Source of the DNA: Actinomycetota bacterium | Lineage (GTDB): Bacteria; Actinomycetota; Actinomycetes; Nanopelagicales; Nanopelagicaceae | Length of the DNA stretch: 10,307 bases | NCBI GenBank assembly: GCA_947480375.1 | Contig: CANKCX010000019.1 | Location: 1 to 10,307 of the forward strand | Reading direction: 5' to 3' | In this document: piece after piece, positions 1-6,715 of the stretch | Layout of the letters: each line of letters starts with the position of its first letter | Position numbering within the stretch: the stretch's first letter is position 1 | The notes under the pieces: generated by a model | Seen by the model: the letters and a program-made list of their open reading frames with translations, nothing else | Told to the model about the DNA's origin: nothing | The model's database searches: none | Position numbers and translations under genes: made by a program

Positions 1-879
1 ATCCATCTCCATGAAAATACTTTCCCGGTGATCATTATCTAAATCACGGAGCACTTCAGCACCTTCATCTGGTTCCATTCGTGAAATCAGTTCTGCAGCA
101 CGTTCGGCAGATAAACCACGAAGCAAACCTTGTAGTTCGTCATCTTCCATTTCTTCGAGTGCATCGGCTGCAAGATCTGGATCAAGCATTTCGATTAGTG
201 CACTTCGTTCGCGTCCTGCAAGGTCTTCAATTAAATCTGCAAGGTCGGCTGGACGAAGTTGACCAAGTGCAGCGCGCGATTCAGTTGAACGTACTACGCC
301 GGTTCCATGTGCAAGTGAAGCAACGTTGGCCCAATCGATAACATGCTCTGGAATTGGTCCACGACCAAGTGCGCCAGGAAAGATTCGGCGAATGAAAGCT
401 TTAAAAGAAATATCTACACCGACGACTCGAATTTCGCGATCAAGTGGCGCCAAGTAAAGATCAGATGAACGAACAACTCGCAGGCCATTAACATCAACAA
501 TTTGGTGATCCAAAACATCGGCATCTAAAAGTGATTCGCCTTCACGACGAGTGAATTCAGTTAAATCAACTTTTGCAGTTGATAATTGAATTTCATTCTG
601 AGTTAACTTGGCAATTCTTGCGCCATCAATAAATGATTTGCTCTGCCCAACTTTTACAATCAAACCTGATACTGGTGGATAAGAATCTTCACCATGTCGA
701 ACAACAACATCGACGAGTCGACCAATTTCATTGCCGCCCTGATAGCGAACCGGGCGACCAATTAATCCCGCGACCGAAACCAGAGATTCACGAATATTTT
801 TGCGTTGGAGTACTAATTCACTGCGACCAGTGAGTCTCTTGGCCACCGTATTGATGCTGGTTACTGGTGGCTTTTTCAT
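1..879 (-). CDS. PRC-barrel / MgtE N-terminal domain protein (partial, C-terminus beyond the left edge)
   Basis: An open frame of 293 codons starts at the ATG at 877-879 and runs without a stop off the left edge. Residues about 36-155 hold two beta-rich blocks (GRPVRYQGGNEIGRLVDVVV, then SLLDADVLDHQIVDVNGLRV) that look like PRC-barrel repeats. Residues about 205-293 are acidic helical repeats (LRPADLADLIEDL, MLDPDLAADALEEM, GLSAERAAELISRM, MEPDEGAEVLRDL), the signature of the MgtE_N superhelix. In related actinobacterial proteins (Rv1232c type, from memory) a CBS-domain pair follows and there is no transport membrane domain, so this is probably a cytoplasmic Mg2+- or nucleotide-sensing protein rather than a channel. 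That part lies outside the window, and a full MgtE transporter with an N-terminal extension cannot be excluded. It starts 19 bp after the mrp stop with no clear Shine-Dalgarno sequence, consistent with being last, or near last, in the operon. Confidence 0.85.
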   Translation of the reverse strand, partial: MKKPPVTSINTVAKRLTGRSELVLQRKNIRESLVSVAGLIGRPVRYQGGNEIGRLVDVVVRHGEDSYPPVSGLIVKVGQSKSFIDGARIAKLTQNEIQLSTAKVDLTEFTRREGESLLDADVLDHQIVDVNGLRVVRSSDLYLAPLDREIRVVGVDISFKAFIRRIFPGALGRGPIPEHVIDWANVASLAHGTGVVRSTESRAALGQLRPADLADLIEDLAGRERSALIEMLDPDLAADALEEMEDDELQGLLRGLSAERAAELISRMEPDEGAEVLRDLDNDHRESIFMEMD

Positions 880-898
880 AGGCCAATCTTAGGTGATG

Positions 899-2023
899 TT
901 AAGAGACTGAAAGCCTTACCCCGACTAGCGACTTAGGGCGCAAGGTTATTTTTTCTACAATTTTTGCGAAGGATTCACTTGCTGGACATGTTGGATCACT
1001 TATAACAATCGGTTGGCCGATATCCCCACCCTCGCGAAGAGCCGGGGTGAATGGAATTTGCCCGATTAATTCGACATCTGTTCCTACCAAGGTTGATAAA
1101 TGTTTAGCAGTTTCTAGGCCGCCACCTGTTCCGAATATTGCAATTGGCTCTCCGCATTTTGTACATGAAGTATCAGACATATTTTCAATTACACCAATGA
1201 TGTGTTGTTTAAGTTGATGAGCTATCCGGCCCGCACGTTCCGAAACTTCTGCAGCCGCAATTTGTGGAGTAGTCACAACAACTATTTCAGAGGCCGGTAA
1301 AAGTTGGCCAAGTGAGATTGCGATGTCACCTGTTCCTGGTGGCAAATCAAGAAGTAATAAATCTAAATCGCCCCAATAGGCATCACTTAATAATTGTTCT
1401 AAAACTTTATGAAGCATAGGTCCGCGATATGCGACGGCATCAGATCTTTCAGGTTTAAACATCTCCATCGAAACAACTTTTACGCCAAATGCCTCGACGG
1501 GAATAAATGTTTGATCAATTGCAGTTGGACGCTTTCCGACAATATTCATCAAACGTGGAACTGAGTGACCATAAACATCGGCATCAAGAATTCCGACCTT
1601 TAAACCTTTTTGGGCGGCAGCAACTGCAAGATTTACCGTAACTGAAGATTTACCAACGCCACCTTTGCCAGAAGCAATTCCAATAACTCGTGTTAGTGAA
1701 TCTGGTTGGGCGAAAGGAATGAAGCGCTCTTTGCCACCGTTCAAAAGTTTCTTAACGTTATTACGTTGTTCTTCATTCATTACGCCAAAAGAGAGATCGA
1801 GTGAATTCACTTCTTCAACAGTCTTTACGGCATCTGAAATATCTTTTTGCAGACGATCGCGCATCGGACAGCCAGAGATTGTCAAAAGAATCTTTACTGA
1901 AACTACGCCCTTATTGAATTCAACAGATTCAACCATTCCAAGTTCGGGTAGCGGGCGATGCAGTTCTGGATCTGAAACTCCCTGCAGAGCGGTGTTTATT
2001 TTGGCAATAATTTCGTTGCTCAT
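899..2023 (-). CDS. mrp: Mrp/ApbC-family iron-sulfur cluster carrier ATPase
   Basis: This 374-residue protein has the two-domain Mrp layout. An N-terminal MIP18/DUF59 domain (about residues 4-90) carries the SGCPM motif with Cys52. A MinD/ParA-like P-loop ATPase follows from about residue 112. The deviant Walker A GKGGVGKS is at 119-126, LDADVYGHSVP at 146-156, and the Walker B/switch block DLPPGTGD at 226-233. A CxxC pair (Cys287, Cys290) lies in the position used in this family to bridge an Fe-S cluster between subunits. Known members bind and transfer Fe-S clusters to apo-proteins in the cytoplasm. The ATG at 2023 overlaps the tatB stop as ATGA, so translation is probably coupled. All key motifs are present and the length is normal. 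The placement next to tatB and htrA is conserved in actinobacteria, from memory. Confidence 0.96.
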   Translation of the reverse strand: MSNEIIAKINTALQGVSDPELHRPLPELGMVESVEFNKGVVSVKILLTISGCPMRDRLQKDISDAVKTVEEVNSLDLSFGVMNEEQRNNVKKLLNGGKERFIPFAQPDSLTRVIGIASGKGGVGKSSVTVNLAVAAAQKGLKVGILDADVYGHSVPRLMNIVGKRPTAIDQTFIPVEAFGVKVVSMEMFKPERSDAVAYRGPMLHKVLEQLLSDAYWGDLDLLLLDLPPGTGDIAISLGQLLPASEIVVVTTPQIAAAEVSERAGRIAHQLKQHIIGVIENMSDTSCTKCGEPIAIFGTGGGLETAKHLSTLVGTDVELIGQIPFTPALREGGDIGQPIVISDPTCPASESFAKIVEKITLRPKSLVGVRLSVS

Positions 2024-2325
2024 AAGAGATCCGGATCTATTTTCGCTGACTTTGCCAACTCTTGAAATTCGGCGGTCGGCTCGGCTAATACTTCATTTAT
2101 ATGTTTAGTGATGAACTTCTTAGGATGTAAATCTGTAACTTTTAAATCTTCGTAGCCGGGCCCAAGATTTTCGCGTAAATCCTTAGTTGTATTTTGCGCG
2201 ATATCGCGAACTTTGCGGATAAATCTGGCGGAATCTGCAGAAAACTGTGGCAATTTATCGGGGCCAACAAGTATCAGTGCAAGTAGCGCCAAAGCTACAA
2301 ACTCACCACCGCCGATTCCGAACAT
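2020..2325 (-). CDS. tatB: Sec-independent (Tat) translocase subunit TatB
   Basis: This 101-residue protein begins with the TatA/B fold: a short N-terminal membrane helix (about residues 5-20), a Gly-Pro hinge (Gly21-Pro22 in LVGPDKLP), then an amphipathic helix (about 26-45) and a charged cytoplasmic tail. Glu8 in the membrane helix is the TatB-type polar residue; TatA usually has Gln there, so I call TatB. TatB forms the twin-arginine signal receptor with TatC in the cytoplasmic membrane. No tatA or tatC lies in the window, so partners must be elsewhere. An AGGA lies 7 nt before the ATG at 2325 and supports this start. It is 24 bp after htrA and overlaps mrp by 4 bp. The htrA-tatB pairing is typical of actinobacterial sigE loci. 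Confidence 0.92.
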   Translation of the reverse strand: MFGIGGGEFVALALLALILVGPDKLPQFSADSARFIRKVRDIAQNTTKDLRENLGPGYEDLKVTDLHPKKFITKHINEVLAEPTAEFQELAKSAKIDPDLL

Positions 2326-2332
2326 TTTCGAA

Positions 2333-2336
2333 TCCT
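2333..2336 (-). promoter_or_regulatory. Ribosome binding site of tatB
   Basis: AGGA on the minus strand, 7 nt before the tatB ATG. It is one of the few recognisable Shine-Dalgarno sequences in the operon and fixes the tatB start. Confidence 0.55.
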
Positions 2337-2349
2337 ATATCTATCGGAC

Positions 2350-3486
2350 TTACTTCGCCGCAATGAGTTTTAGTGAAACCTCTTTAGTAACACTGCCCCT
2401 TAGGAATTTAACTGTTATTCGCTGGCCAACGCTATGAGAACGAACGCTTACGATTGCTTCATCAGCAGTCGCAATGGCTTTGCCATCAATCGCAATAATT
2501 ACATCTCCGGGTTTGATCCCTGCGCGTTCGGCTGGGCCGCCGGCACTTACTGCACCAACTTCATCCGGAATTTTTGCACCAGTACCAGTGAATCTGGTGT
2601 CTAGCGATACTCCCATAATTGGATAGGTAGAGCTGCCGTTCTTAATTAATTGATCTGCAGTCTTGCGTGCTTGATTAATAGGAATTGCAAAACCTAATCC
2701 AATTGATCCACTCTGCCCACCAAAACCAGAACCAGTTGTCGCTATTGCTGAGTTAATTCCAATTACGGCGCCAGATAGATCTACTAATGGACCGCCAGAA
2801 TTTCCTGGGTTGATTGCAGCATCAGTTTGAATCGCATTAATAAAAGAACTCTCGCTTGTGCCGCCACCAGAAGTAACTGGCCGATTCTTTGCGCTAATAA
2901 TTCCTGATGTAACAGTGCCAGTAAGTCCGAGAGGTGATCCGATTGCAATTACGCCATCGCCAACTTGAACTTCATCGCTGTTGCCAAGTTGTAGCGCGGG
3001 TGCATCGGTAACCGCGATTTTTATAACTGCAAGATCATAAGAAACATCACGGCCAATCAGCTTTGCTTTGTAATCTTTTCCGTTTGCAAGCTTTACGGTA
3101 ATTGTTGCGCCATTTGTGGCAGCCAGCGAGATCACGTGATTATTTGTAAGAATGTAGCCATTGCTCTCTAGAAAGAATCCAGAGCCAGTGCCACCACTAT
3201 TGCCGCTTCGAACTTCAATCGAAACAACTGAAGGCGAAACTCGTGCCGCGATTCCGGCAATTGAATCTGGCTTTCTTTCAATCACACTTTTAGTCGAAAC
3301 TAAATTCGTTTTTGAATCAAGTGTTGCTGAAGTGCGTCCGGCAATACTGCCAACGACCCCTGCAACAAGGGCCATAGTGATTGCGATTCCAAAGCTAACG
3401 GTTCTGGTGTTGCGCTTCTTTATATCTTGCGCAGTGACTACTGGATGTTCTGAGATCCACCAAGGGGTATTTGGAGTATTAGACAT
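2350..3486 (-). CDS. htrA: Membrane-anchored HtrA/DegP-type serine protease with one PDZ domain
   Basis: With the ATG at 3486 the protein has 378 residues. A short cytoplasmic tail is followed by one membrane helix (about 30-49), so the protease domain should face outward. The trypsin-like domain (about 76-280) has a complete triad: His117 in TNNHV, Asp151 in SYDLAV, and Ser230 in NPGNSGGP. A single PDZ domain (about 288-375, with AGIKPGDVI) follows. Members of this family degrade or refold damaged exported proteins. A further upstream in-frame ATG at 3546 would add 20 residues, but these lie inside the 3' end of the methyltransferase gene and do not resemble the family; the 3486 start sits 2 bp after that gene's stop. 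In many actinobacteria htrA directly follows sigE and its anti-sigma gene; here it follows the methyltransferase instead. Confidence 0.95.
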   Translation of the reverse strand: MSNTPNTPWWISEHPVVTAQDIKKRNTRTVSFGIAITMALVAGVVGSIAGRTSATLDSKTNLVSTKSVIERKPDSIAGIAARVSPSVVSIEVRSGNSGGTGSGFFLESNGYILTNNHVISLAATNGATITVKLANGKDYKAKLIGRDVSYDLAVIKIAVTDAPALQLGNSDEVQVGDGVIAIGSPLGLTGTVTSGIISAKNRPVTSGGGTSESSFINAIQTDAAINPGNSGGPLVDLSGAVIGINSAIATTGSGFGGQSGSIGLGFAIPINQARKTADQLIKNGSSTYPIMGVSLDTRFTGTGAKIPDEVGAVSAGGPAERAGIKPGDVIIAIDGKAIATADEAIVSVRSHSVGQRITVKFLRGSVTKEVSLKLIAAK

Positions 3487-3488
3487 AT

Positions 3489-4121
3489 CTAAATCTTTCG
3501 GGCAACTAGTGCGCCGCCGCCAATTGGAAGGATTGTCGAAACCCATCTTGAATCTTCTTTAATAGCTTTTACCGAATCTCGTCTAGCAATTGTTTCAAAA
3601 TCGCGTTGAGTTGGATCTGCAACTTTTCCACCATCAAGTGCGTTATCAATAATCAAGACGCCGCTATTCTTTAAAAGACGATAGCTCTCTTGGACAACAT
3701 CGACCATATCTTTTGGCGACCTCACAATCATCAAGTCATAATTTGAATCTGCCAACTTTCCAACAACTTCAATAATATTTCCCGTGATTAACCTGAATCT
3801 TTGCGCAGAAATTCCGGCTTCTTCCAAGATTTCTTTGGCGCTAGCCGAATGTTCACGCTCTGAATCAATTGATGTAAAAGTTGCATCTTTAGGTGCGCCA
3901 TTAAATATCCAGAGTCCACTGACTCCTGATCCGGTGCCAATTTCAACTATTGATTTTGCAGAAATCAAACCAACCATAAAATTAATTAAACCGCCCACGC
4001 CAACAGTTGGGTCAGGTGCACCCACTTCTGCACCATTCTTGCGTGCCTGTTGCATAAAGAAATCTTCATGTGGAAAGTTTTCAGCGAAGGCCGACATATC
4101 CCCGCGGCTATTTGTTGTCAT
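3489..4121 (-). CDS. SAM-dependent O-methyltransferase-like protein (Rv1220c type), metal site altered
   Basis: This 210-residue Rossmann methyltransferase resembles the class of small bacterial O-methyltransferases related to catechol O-methyltransferase. The SAM-binding glycine loop VEIGTGSGVSGLW is at 59-71, with the acidic ribose-binding residue in SID at 84-86. The IIDN motif at 157-160 keeps the Asp-Asn metal ligands. In metal-dependent members, however, the strand-4 motif reads DLVFIDADK; here it reads DLMIVRSPK (129-137), so both aspartates are missing. Methyl transfer may therefore be metal-independent or lost. The substrate is unknown. I chose the ATG at 4121 because it makes an ATGA overlap with the pepA stop; an in-frame ATG at 4136 would add five residues and neither has a clear Shine-Dalgarno sequence. 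The gene next to sigE in M. tuberculosis is, from memory, its homologue. Confidence 0.88.
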   Translation of the reverse strand: MTTNSRGDMSAFAENFPHEDFFMQQARKNGAEVGAPDPTVGVGGLINFMVGLISAKSIVEIGTGSGVSGLWIFNGAPKDATFTSIDSEREHSASAKEILEEAGISAQRFRLITGNIIEVVGKLADSNYDLMIVRSPKDMVDVVQESYRLLKNSGVLIIDNALDGGKVADPTQRDFETIARRDSVKAIKEDSRWVSTILPIGGGALVARKI

Positions 4122-5632
4122 AGCGAAGTCAACCATTCGGTAAGCAATCTGACGCCAAAACCTGTGCCGCCTTTAGGATTTTCTCCGGAATCACTTTCAG
4201 AACGGGCTGGACCCGCAATATCTAAGTGCACCCAATTGCGTTGACCGGCAAAGTGTTCAAGGAATAAGGCAGCAGTAATTGAACCGCCATTGAAATCAGG
4301 TTTTTCAGCGGTGTGATTCAAATCCGCTACATCACTTGCAAGCGCAACTTTGTAATCATCGATAAGTGGCATATGCCAAACTCTTTCACCAACGCTTTGT
4401 CCGGCATCATAAAGTTTCTGCGCGAGTGAAACATTTCGGGTATACATCGCAGCAAATTGTCGACCTAAGCCAAGAGTCGCGGCTCCTGTAAGCGTTGCGA
4501 TATCGACTAGATAATCTGGATCTAATTTTGCATCTGCATAAGCCAAACCATCAGCAAGAACTAGACGGCCTTCGGCATCAGTATTAATCACTTCAACAGT
4601 TGTTCCACCGAAATGGGTAATTACATCTGATGGTCGCTGCGAAGTTGAGGAAAGTGCATTCTCGGCACACATCAACAATCCGGTTACTCGAACTTTTGGT
4701 GCAGCGCTTCCCATTTCTGCGATTGCAATTACGGTCGCAAGAACAGCTGCGGCTCCGGACATATCGCTCTTCATTCCAACCATCGTGTCGTATGGTCGTT
4801 TTAACGAAACTCCACCAGTATCAAAAGTGATTCCTTTTCCAACCAAAACAACGTGCGGCCAATTCTTTGATCCCTTAGGTGCATATGAAATTTGCACCAA
4901 CCTTGGTCCAGGTTTTGGCGCAGAATTTCCGACGGCAAGTAATCCGCCAAATTTTTCAAGACCAGCACCGCTCTTTATCTCGATTTTTAACGCCGATGAT
5001 TTAGCCTTTTTAACCAAAGACTTAGCTTGTTCCGCAATCCAAAGTGGATTCTTAATATTTGCTGGCGTGTGAATTAAATCGCGTGCGCGCCAAACACCAA
5101 TTGCCAGGCTGCGTGCGCTCTCTAATTCTTTACTGAAATTTCCAACTAGGTGGAAGCTTGCTGGTTTTGCCTCTTTTGTAGGTGCACTCTTTGCACTCCA
5201 GCTATAGCTTGCCAAAATTAATGAGACGCCATGCATTCTTGCATTGGCCTTATTTGTTGCAAGGGCATCTAAAACAATTACTCCCGAATTCTTAACTTTG
5301 CGCGCAAGGGCGGATCCGGCTTTACGCGAATCATCCGGCGTATCAGATCCGATTCCGACAAGATAAATTCTTGATAATTTATGGCTAGCAAGTTCCGAAG
5401 GAACTTCAATTATTTCGCCAGCTTTCCCGGTTGCATCTGGCCACTTTGAAAGTAAATCTGCAAAATCTATAGCGAAATACTTAGAAATTTGAGATGCAGC
5501 TTTTGGATTGCAAATTGCTAGAGAATTACCATCATCTGATTTTGCGAATGGAATCGCCAGAGCGCCATATTTCGAGTAATCGATTTCAGATAGCGATTGG
5601 CAATCAATTATTGGAACAAGCTTCACTGTCAT
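4118..5632 (-). CDS. pepA: Leucyl (cytosol) aminopeptidase, peptidase family M17
   Basis: This 504-residue protein has the normal length and both domains of family M17: a divergent N-terminal macro-like domain (about 1-165) and the catalytic domain (about 180-500). The two-metal site is intact. Lys266 and Asp271 lie in GKGITFDTGG, Asp290 in KSDMSGAAA, and Asp352, Glu354 and Arg356 in the diagnostic NTDAEGRL. Lys278 matches the second catalytic lysine. The enzyme removes N-terminal residues such as Leu from peptides in the cytoplasm, normally as a hexamer. Some relatives (E. coli PepA) also bind DNA, but nothing here shows that. The ATG at 5632 is 26 bp after the DUF3117 stop, with only a weak GGA as a possible Shine-Dalgarno sequence, and the stop overlaps the methyltransferase start. 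Confidence 0.96.
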   Translation of the reverse strand: MTVKLVPIIDCQSLSEIDYSKYGALAIPFAKSDDGNSLAICNPKAASQISKYFAIDFADLLSKWPDATGKAGEIIEVPSELASHKLSRIYLVGIGSDTPDDSRKAGSALARKVKNSGVIVLDALATNKANARMHGVSLILASYSWSAKSAPTKEAKPASFHLVGNFSKELESARSLAIGVWRARDLIHTPANIKNPLWIAEQAKSLVKKAKSSALKIEIKSGAGLEKFGGLLAVGNSAPKPGPRLVQISYAPKGSKNWPHVVLVGKGITFDTGGVSLKRPYDTMVGMKSDMSGAAAVLATVIAIAEMGSAAPKVRVTGLLMCAENALSSTSQRPSDVITHFGGTTVEVINTDAEGRLVLADGLAYADAKLDPDYLVDIATLTGAATLGLGRQFAAMYTRNVSLAQKLYDAGQSVGERVWHMPLIDDYKVALASDVADLNHTAEKPDFNGGSITAALFLEHFAGQRNWVHLDIAGPARSESDSGENPKGGTGFGVRLLTEWLTSL

Positions 5633-5658
5633 TGATTAATCCAGCAAATAATTTTAAA

Positions 5659-5838
5659 TTACTTCTTAACGAGAGAAACCGCTGCCTGTAGCGCATTGCC
5701 AAGGTTTGTAGCTTCTTCAACATTTAGTTCAACGACTAAACGTCCGCCGCCTTCTAGTGGGATTCGCATAACAAAACTGCGAGCTTCCTTGGTTACTTCC
5801 ATGGGTCCATCACCAGTACGAGGTTTCATGGCTGCCAT
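5659..5838 (-). CDS. DUF3117 family small protein
   Basis: This 59-residue protein begins MAAMKPRTGDGPMEVTKE and contains VMRIPLEGGGRLVVELNVEE. I recognise it as the actinobacterial DUF3117 family (Rv1211 type), which starts almost identically (MAAMKPRTGDGP). No function is known to me. It is short, soluble, mixed alpha/beta in character, and has no signal peptide or membrane helix. An excellent AAGGAG lies 6 nt before the ATG at 5838, the strongest Shine-Dalgarno sequence in the run, and suggests high expression. It has the longest leader in the operon (92 bp), so an internal promoter is possible, though I see no convincing -10/-35 pair there. pepA follows after 26 bp. Confidence 0.93.
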   Translation of the reverse strand: MAAMKPRTGDGPMEVTKEARSFVMRIPLEGGGRLVVELNVEEATNLGNALQAAVSLVKK

Positions 5839-5844
5839 GTGTTG

Positions 5845-5850
5845 CTCCTT
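5845..5850 (-). promoter_or_regulatory. Strong Shine-Dalgarno sequence of the DUF3117 gene
   Basis: AAGGAG on the minus strand, 6 nt before the ATG. It decides the start of this small gene, and matching family N-termini agree. Confidence 0.75.
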
Positions 5851-5930
5851 TATAAATCTTTATGATCGGGGAATTGCAGTGGCTAAGTATCTCGCAAAAG
5901 CAGGGCTCAATGGAAATTGAAAAAAGCTAG

Positions 5931-6119
5931 CTATTGCCCCGGATTTAACGCGGAAAGTAGACGAGATTTCCCAGTCGTGATAACGCTCTGAACTGCACGT
6001 TCTGGGACCCCAAGGGTCTCTGCAATCTCTTTAGCTGACATCGAACGGATGTAATGCATAGTAAGGATGAAACGCTCTTCTTCCGGCAAGCTAGCAAGAA
6101 GCTCGGATAGTCCACCCAT
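5931..6119 (-). CDS. Stand-alone sigma-70 region 4 (helix-turn-helix) protein
   Basis: This 62-residue protein consists only of a sigma-70 region 4-like domain. LPEEERFILTMHYIRSMS (11-28) corresponds to the first helices, and AKEIAETLGVPERAVQSVI (29-47) is the helix-turn-helix that in sigma factors reads the -35 element, followed by the usual basic KSRL. There is no region 2. An in-frame TAA lies four codons upstream of the ATG, so this is not the tail of a longer frame, unless a frameshift lies further back in the LOG gene. A GGAG lies 12 nt before the ATG, rather far. The gene is 17 bp after the LOG stop and 92 bp before the DUF3117 start. Possible roles are a small DNA-binding regulator, a sigma/anti-sigma partner, or a remnant. 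The domain call is firm; the role is unknown. Confidence 0.85.
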   Translation of the reverse strand: MGGLSELLASLPEEERFILTMHYIRSMSAKEIAETLGVPERAVQSVITTGKSRLLSALNPGQ

Positions 6120-6136
6120 GAGAAAAGGTTACTCCG

Positions 6137-6670
6137 CTACTGAGTGCAGGCAAGAATTGCGCTTGGAATATCGCGGCACCATGCGACTAAATCATTTGAA
6201 GTTGCGCCAATAAACTCTTCTTCGCTTAAGTAATCAAGCGAGCTTTGCAATTGCGCAAACGCTCCGTATGGATCACAAACAACGACTGGCTTTGAGTGAT
6301 AACCCAATTTGCGACCAACCCAGATTTCAAAGAATTCTTCTAGCGTTCCTATGCCACCTGGCAACGCGATAAATGCATCTGCAAGTTCTTCAATCTTTGC
6401 TTTACGAGTTCGCATATTAGAAACGATAAACATTTCAGTTGCTTCTGGATCTTCAAATTCAACAGTTACAAGTTTTTCTGGAATAACTCCAAAAGTTTTT
6501 GCACCGTGTTCTCTAGCACCTCTCGCAGCGGCGCCCATCATAGAAATCTGGCCACCACCCCAAACTAAATCTGCACCGGCACCGGCAATTGCTGTTCCAA
6601 TATCGAAGGCTAGATCGAGATATTTCTGGTCGATACTCGTCGAGGCGGAGCAATAAACGGCTATTCGCAT
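6137..6670 (-). CDS. LOG-family cytokinin riboside 5'-monophosphate phosphoribohydrolase (TIGR00730 type)
   Basis: This 177-residue protein has the Rossmann-like LOG fold. The nucleotide-binding glycines are in VWGGGQISMMG (36-46), the catalytic-site arginine block is MRTRK (86-90), and the hallmark PGGIGTLEE is at 104-112, with its glutamates in the active site. Characterised family members cleave the N-glycosidic bond of nucleoside 5'-monophosphates, including AMP and cytokinin nucleotides, to release the base and ribose 5-phosphate. In a free-living bacterium the relevant substrate is uncertain. The glycine loop differs from the common GGGxxGLMG form; from memory the same WGGGxxSxMG variant occurs in Rv1205, so it is probably an actinobacterial subtype. 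It appears to head the nine-gene minus-strand run and is divergent from dapD across 45 bp. Confidence 0.93.
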   Translation of the reverse strand: MRIAVYCSASTSIDQKYLDLAFDIGTAIAGAGADLVWGGGQISMMGAAARGAREHGAKTFGVIPEKLVTVEFEDPEATEMFIVSNMRTRKAKIEELADAFIALPGGIGTLEEFFEIWVGRKLGYHSKPVVVCDPYGAFAQLQSSLDYLSEEEFIGATSNDLVAWCRDIPSAILACTQ

Positions 6671-6679
6671 AATAAATGA

Positions 6680-6685
6680 AGTCTA
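6680..6685 (-). promoter_or_regulatory. Probable -10 element for the LOG-led operon
   Basis: TAGACT on the minus strand fits the actinobacterial TANNNT -10 pattern and ends 9 nt before the LOG ATG. A start about 7 nt after it would leave a leader of roughly 3 nt, i.e. a nearly leaderless mRNA. There is no clear -35. The absence of any Shine-Dalgarno sequence before this ATG agrees. Confidence 0.4.
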
Positions 6686-6703
6686 GTAGTTAATCGCTTT
6701 TGG

Positions 6704-6709
6704 TAGCGT
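6704..6709 (+). promoter_or_regulatory. Probable -10 element for leaderless dapD
   Basis: TAGCGT fits TANNNT, and the dapD ATG begins exactly 7 nt after its last base, where transcription would normally start. dapD has no Shine-Dalgarno sequence, consistent with a leaderless transcript. No convincing -35 is visible. Confidence 0.45.
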
Positions 6710-6715
6710 TATCTC

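Noticed and set aside
1665..2108. Plus-strand open frame of 147 codons
   Set aside because: It lies opposite mrp and tatB, both with full family motifs; the encoded protein is Ser/Pro-rich with no recognisable fold. It is a shadow frame.
3487..3546. Upstream htrA start at 3546
   Set aside because: The 20 extra residues overlap the 3' end of the methyltransferase gene and look unlike any HtrA N-terminus; the 3486 start follows that stop by 2 bp.
3161..3562. Plus-strand open frame of 133 codons
   Set aside because: It is antisense to htrA and the end of the methyltransferase gene, with no Shine-Dalgarno sequence or familiar motif.
5839..5930. Internal promoter ahead of the DUF3117 gene
   Set aside because: Several AT-rich hexamers occur, such as GATACT at 5886-5891, but none has a suitably spaced -35 or stands out; I do not call one.
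5915..5935. AGCTAGCT followed by a run of T on the minus strand, as a possible terminator after the sigma region 4 gene
   Set aside because: The palindrome has no room for a loop and no longer stem around it, so it does not form a convincing intrinsic terminator.
5995..6018. GGGACCC / GGGTCTC inverted repeat
   Set aside because: It lies inside the sigma region 4 coding sequence, encodes conserved helix-turn-helix residues and has no T-tract; likely chance.
6551..6565. Non-standard glycine loop of the LOG protein as a sign of lost activity
   Set aside because: The WGGGxxSxMG form is, from memory, shared with actinobacterial LOG proteins, and the catalytic Arg and Glu motifs are intact.
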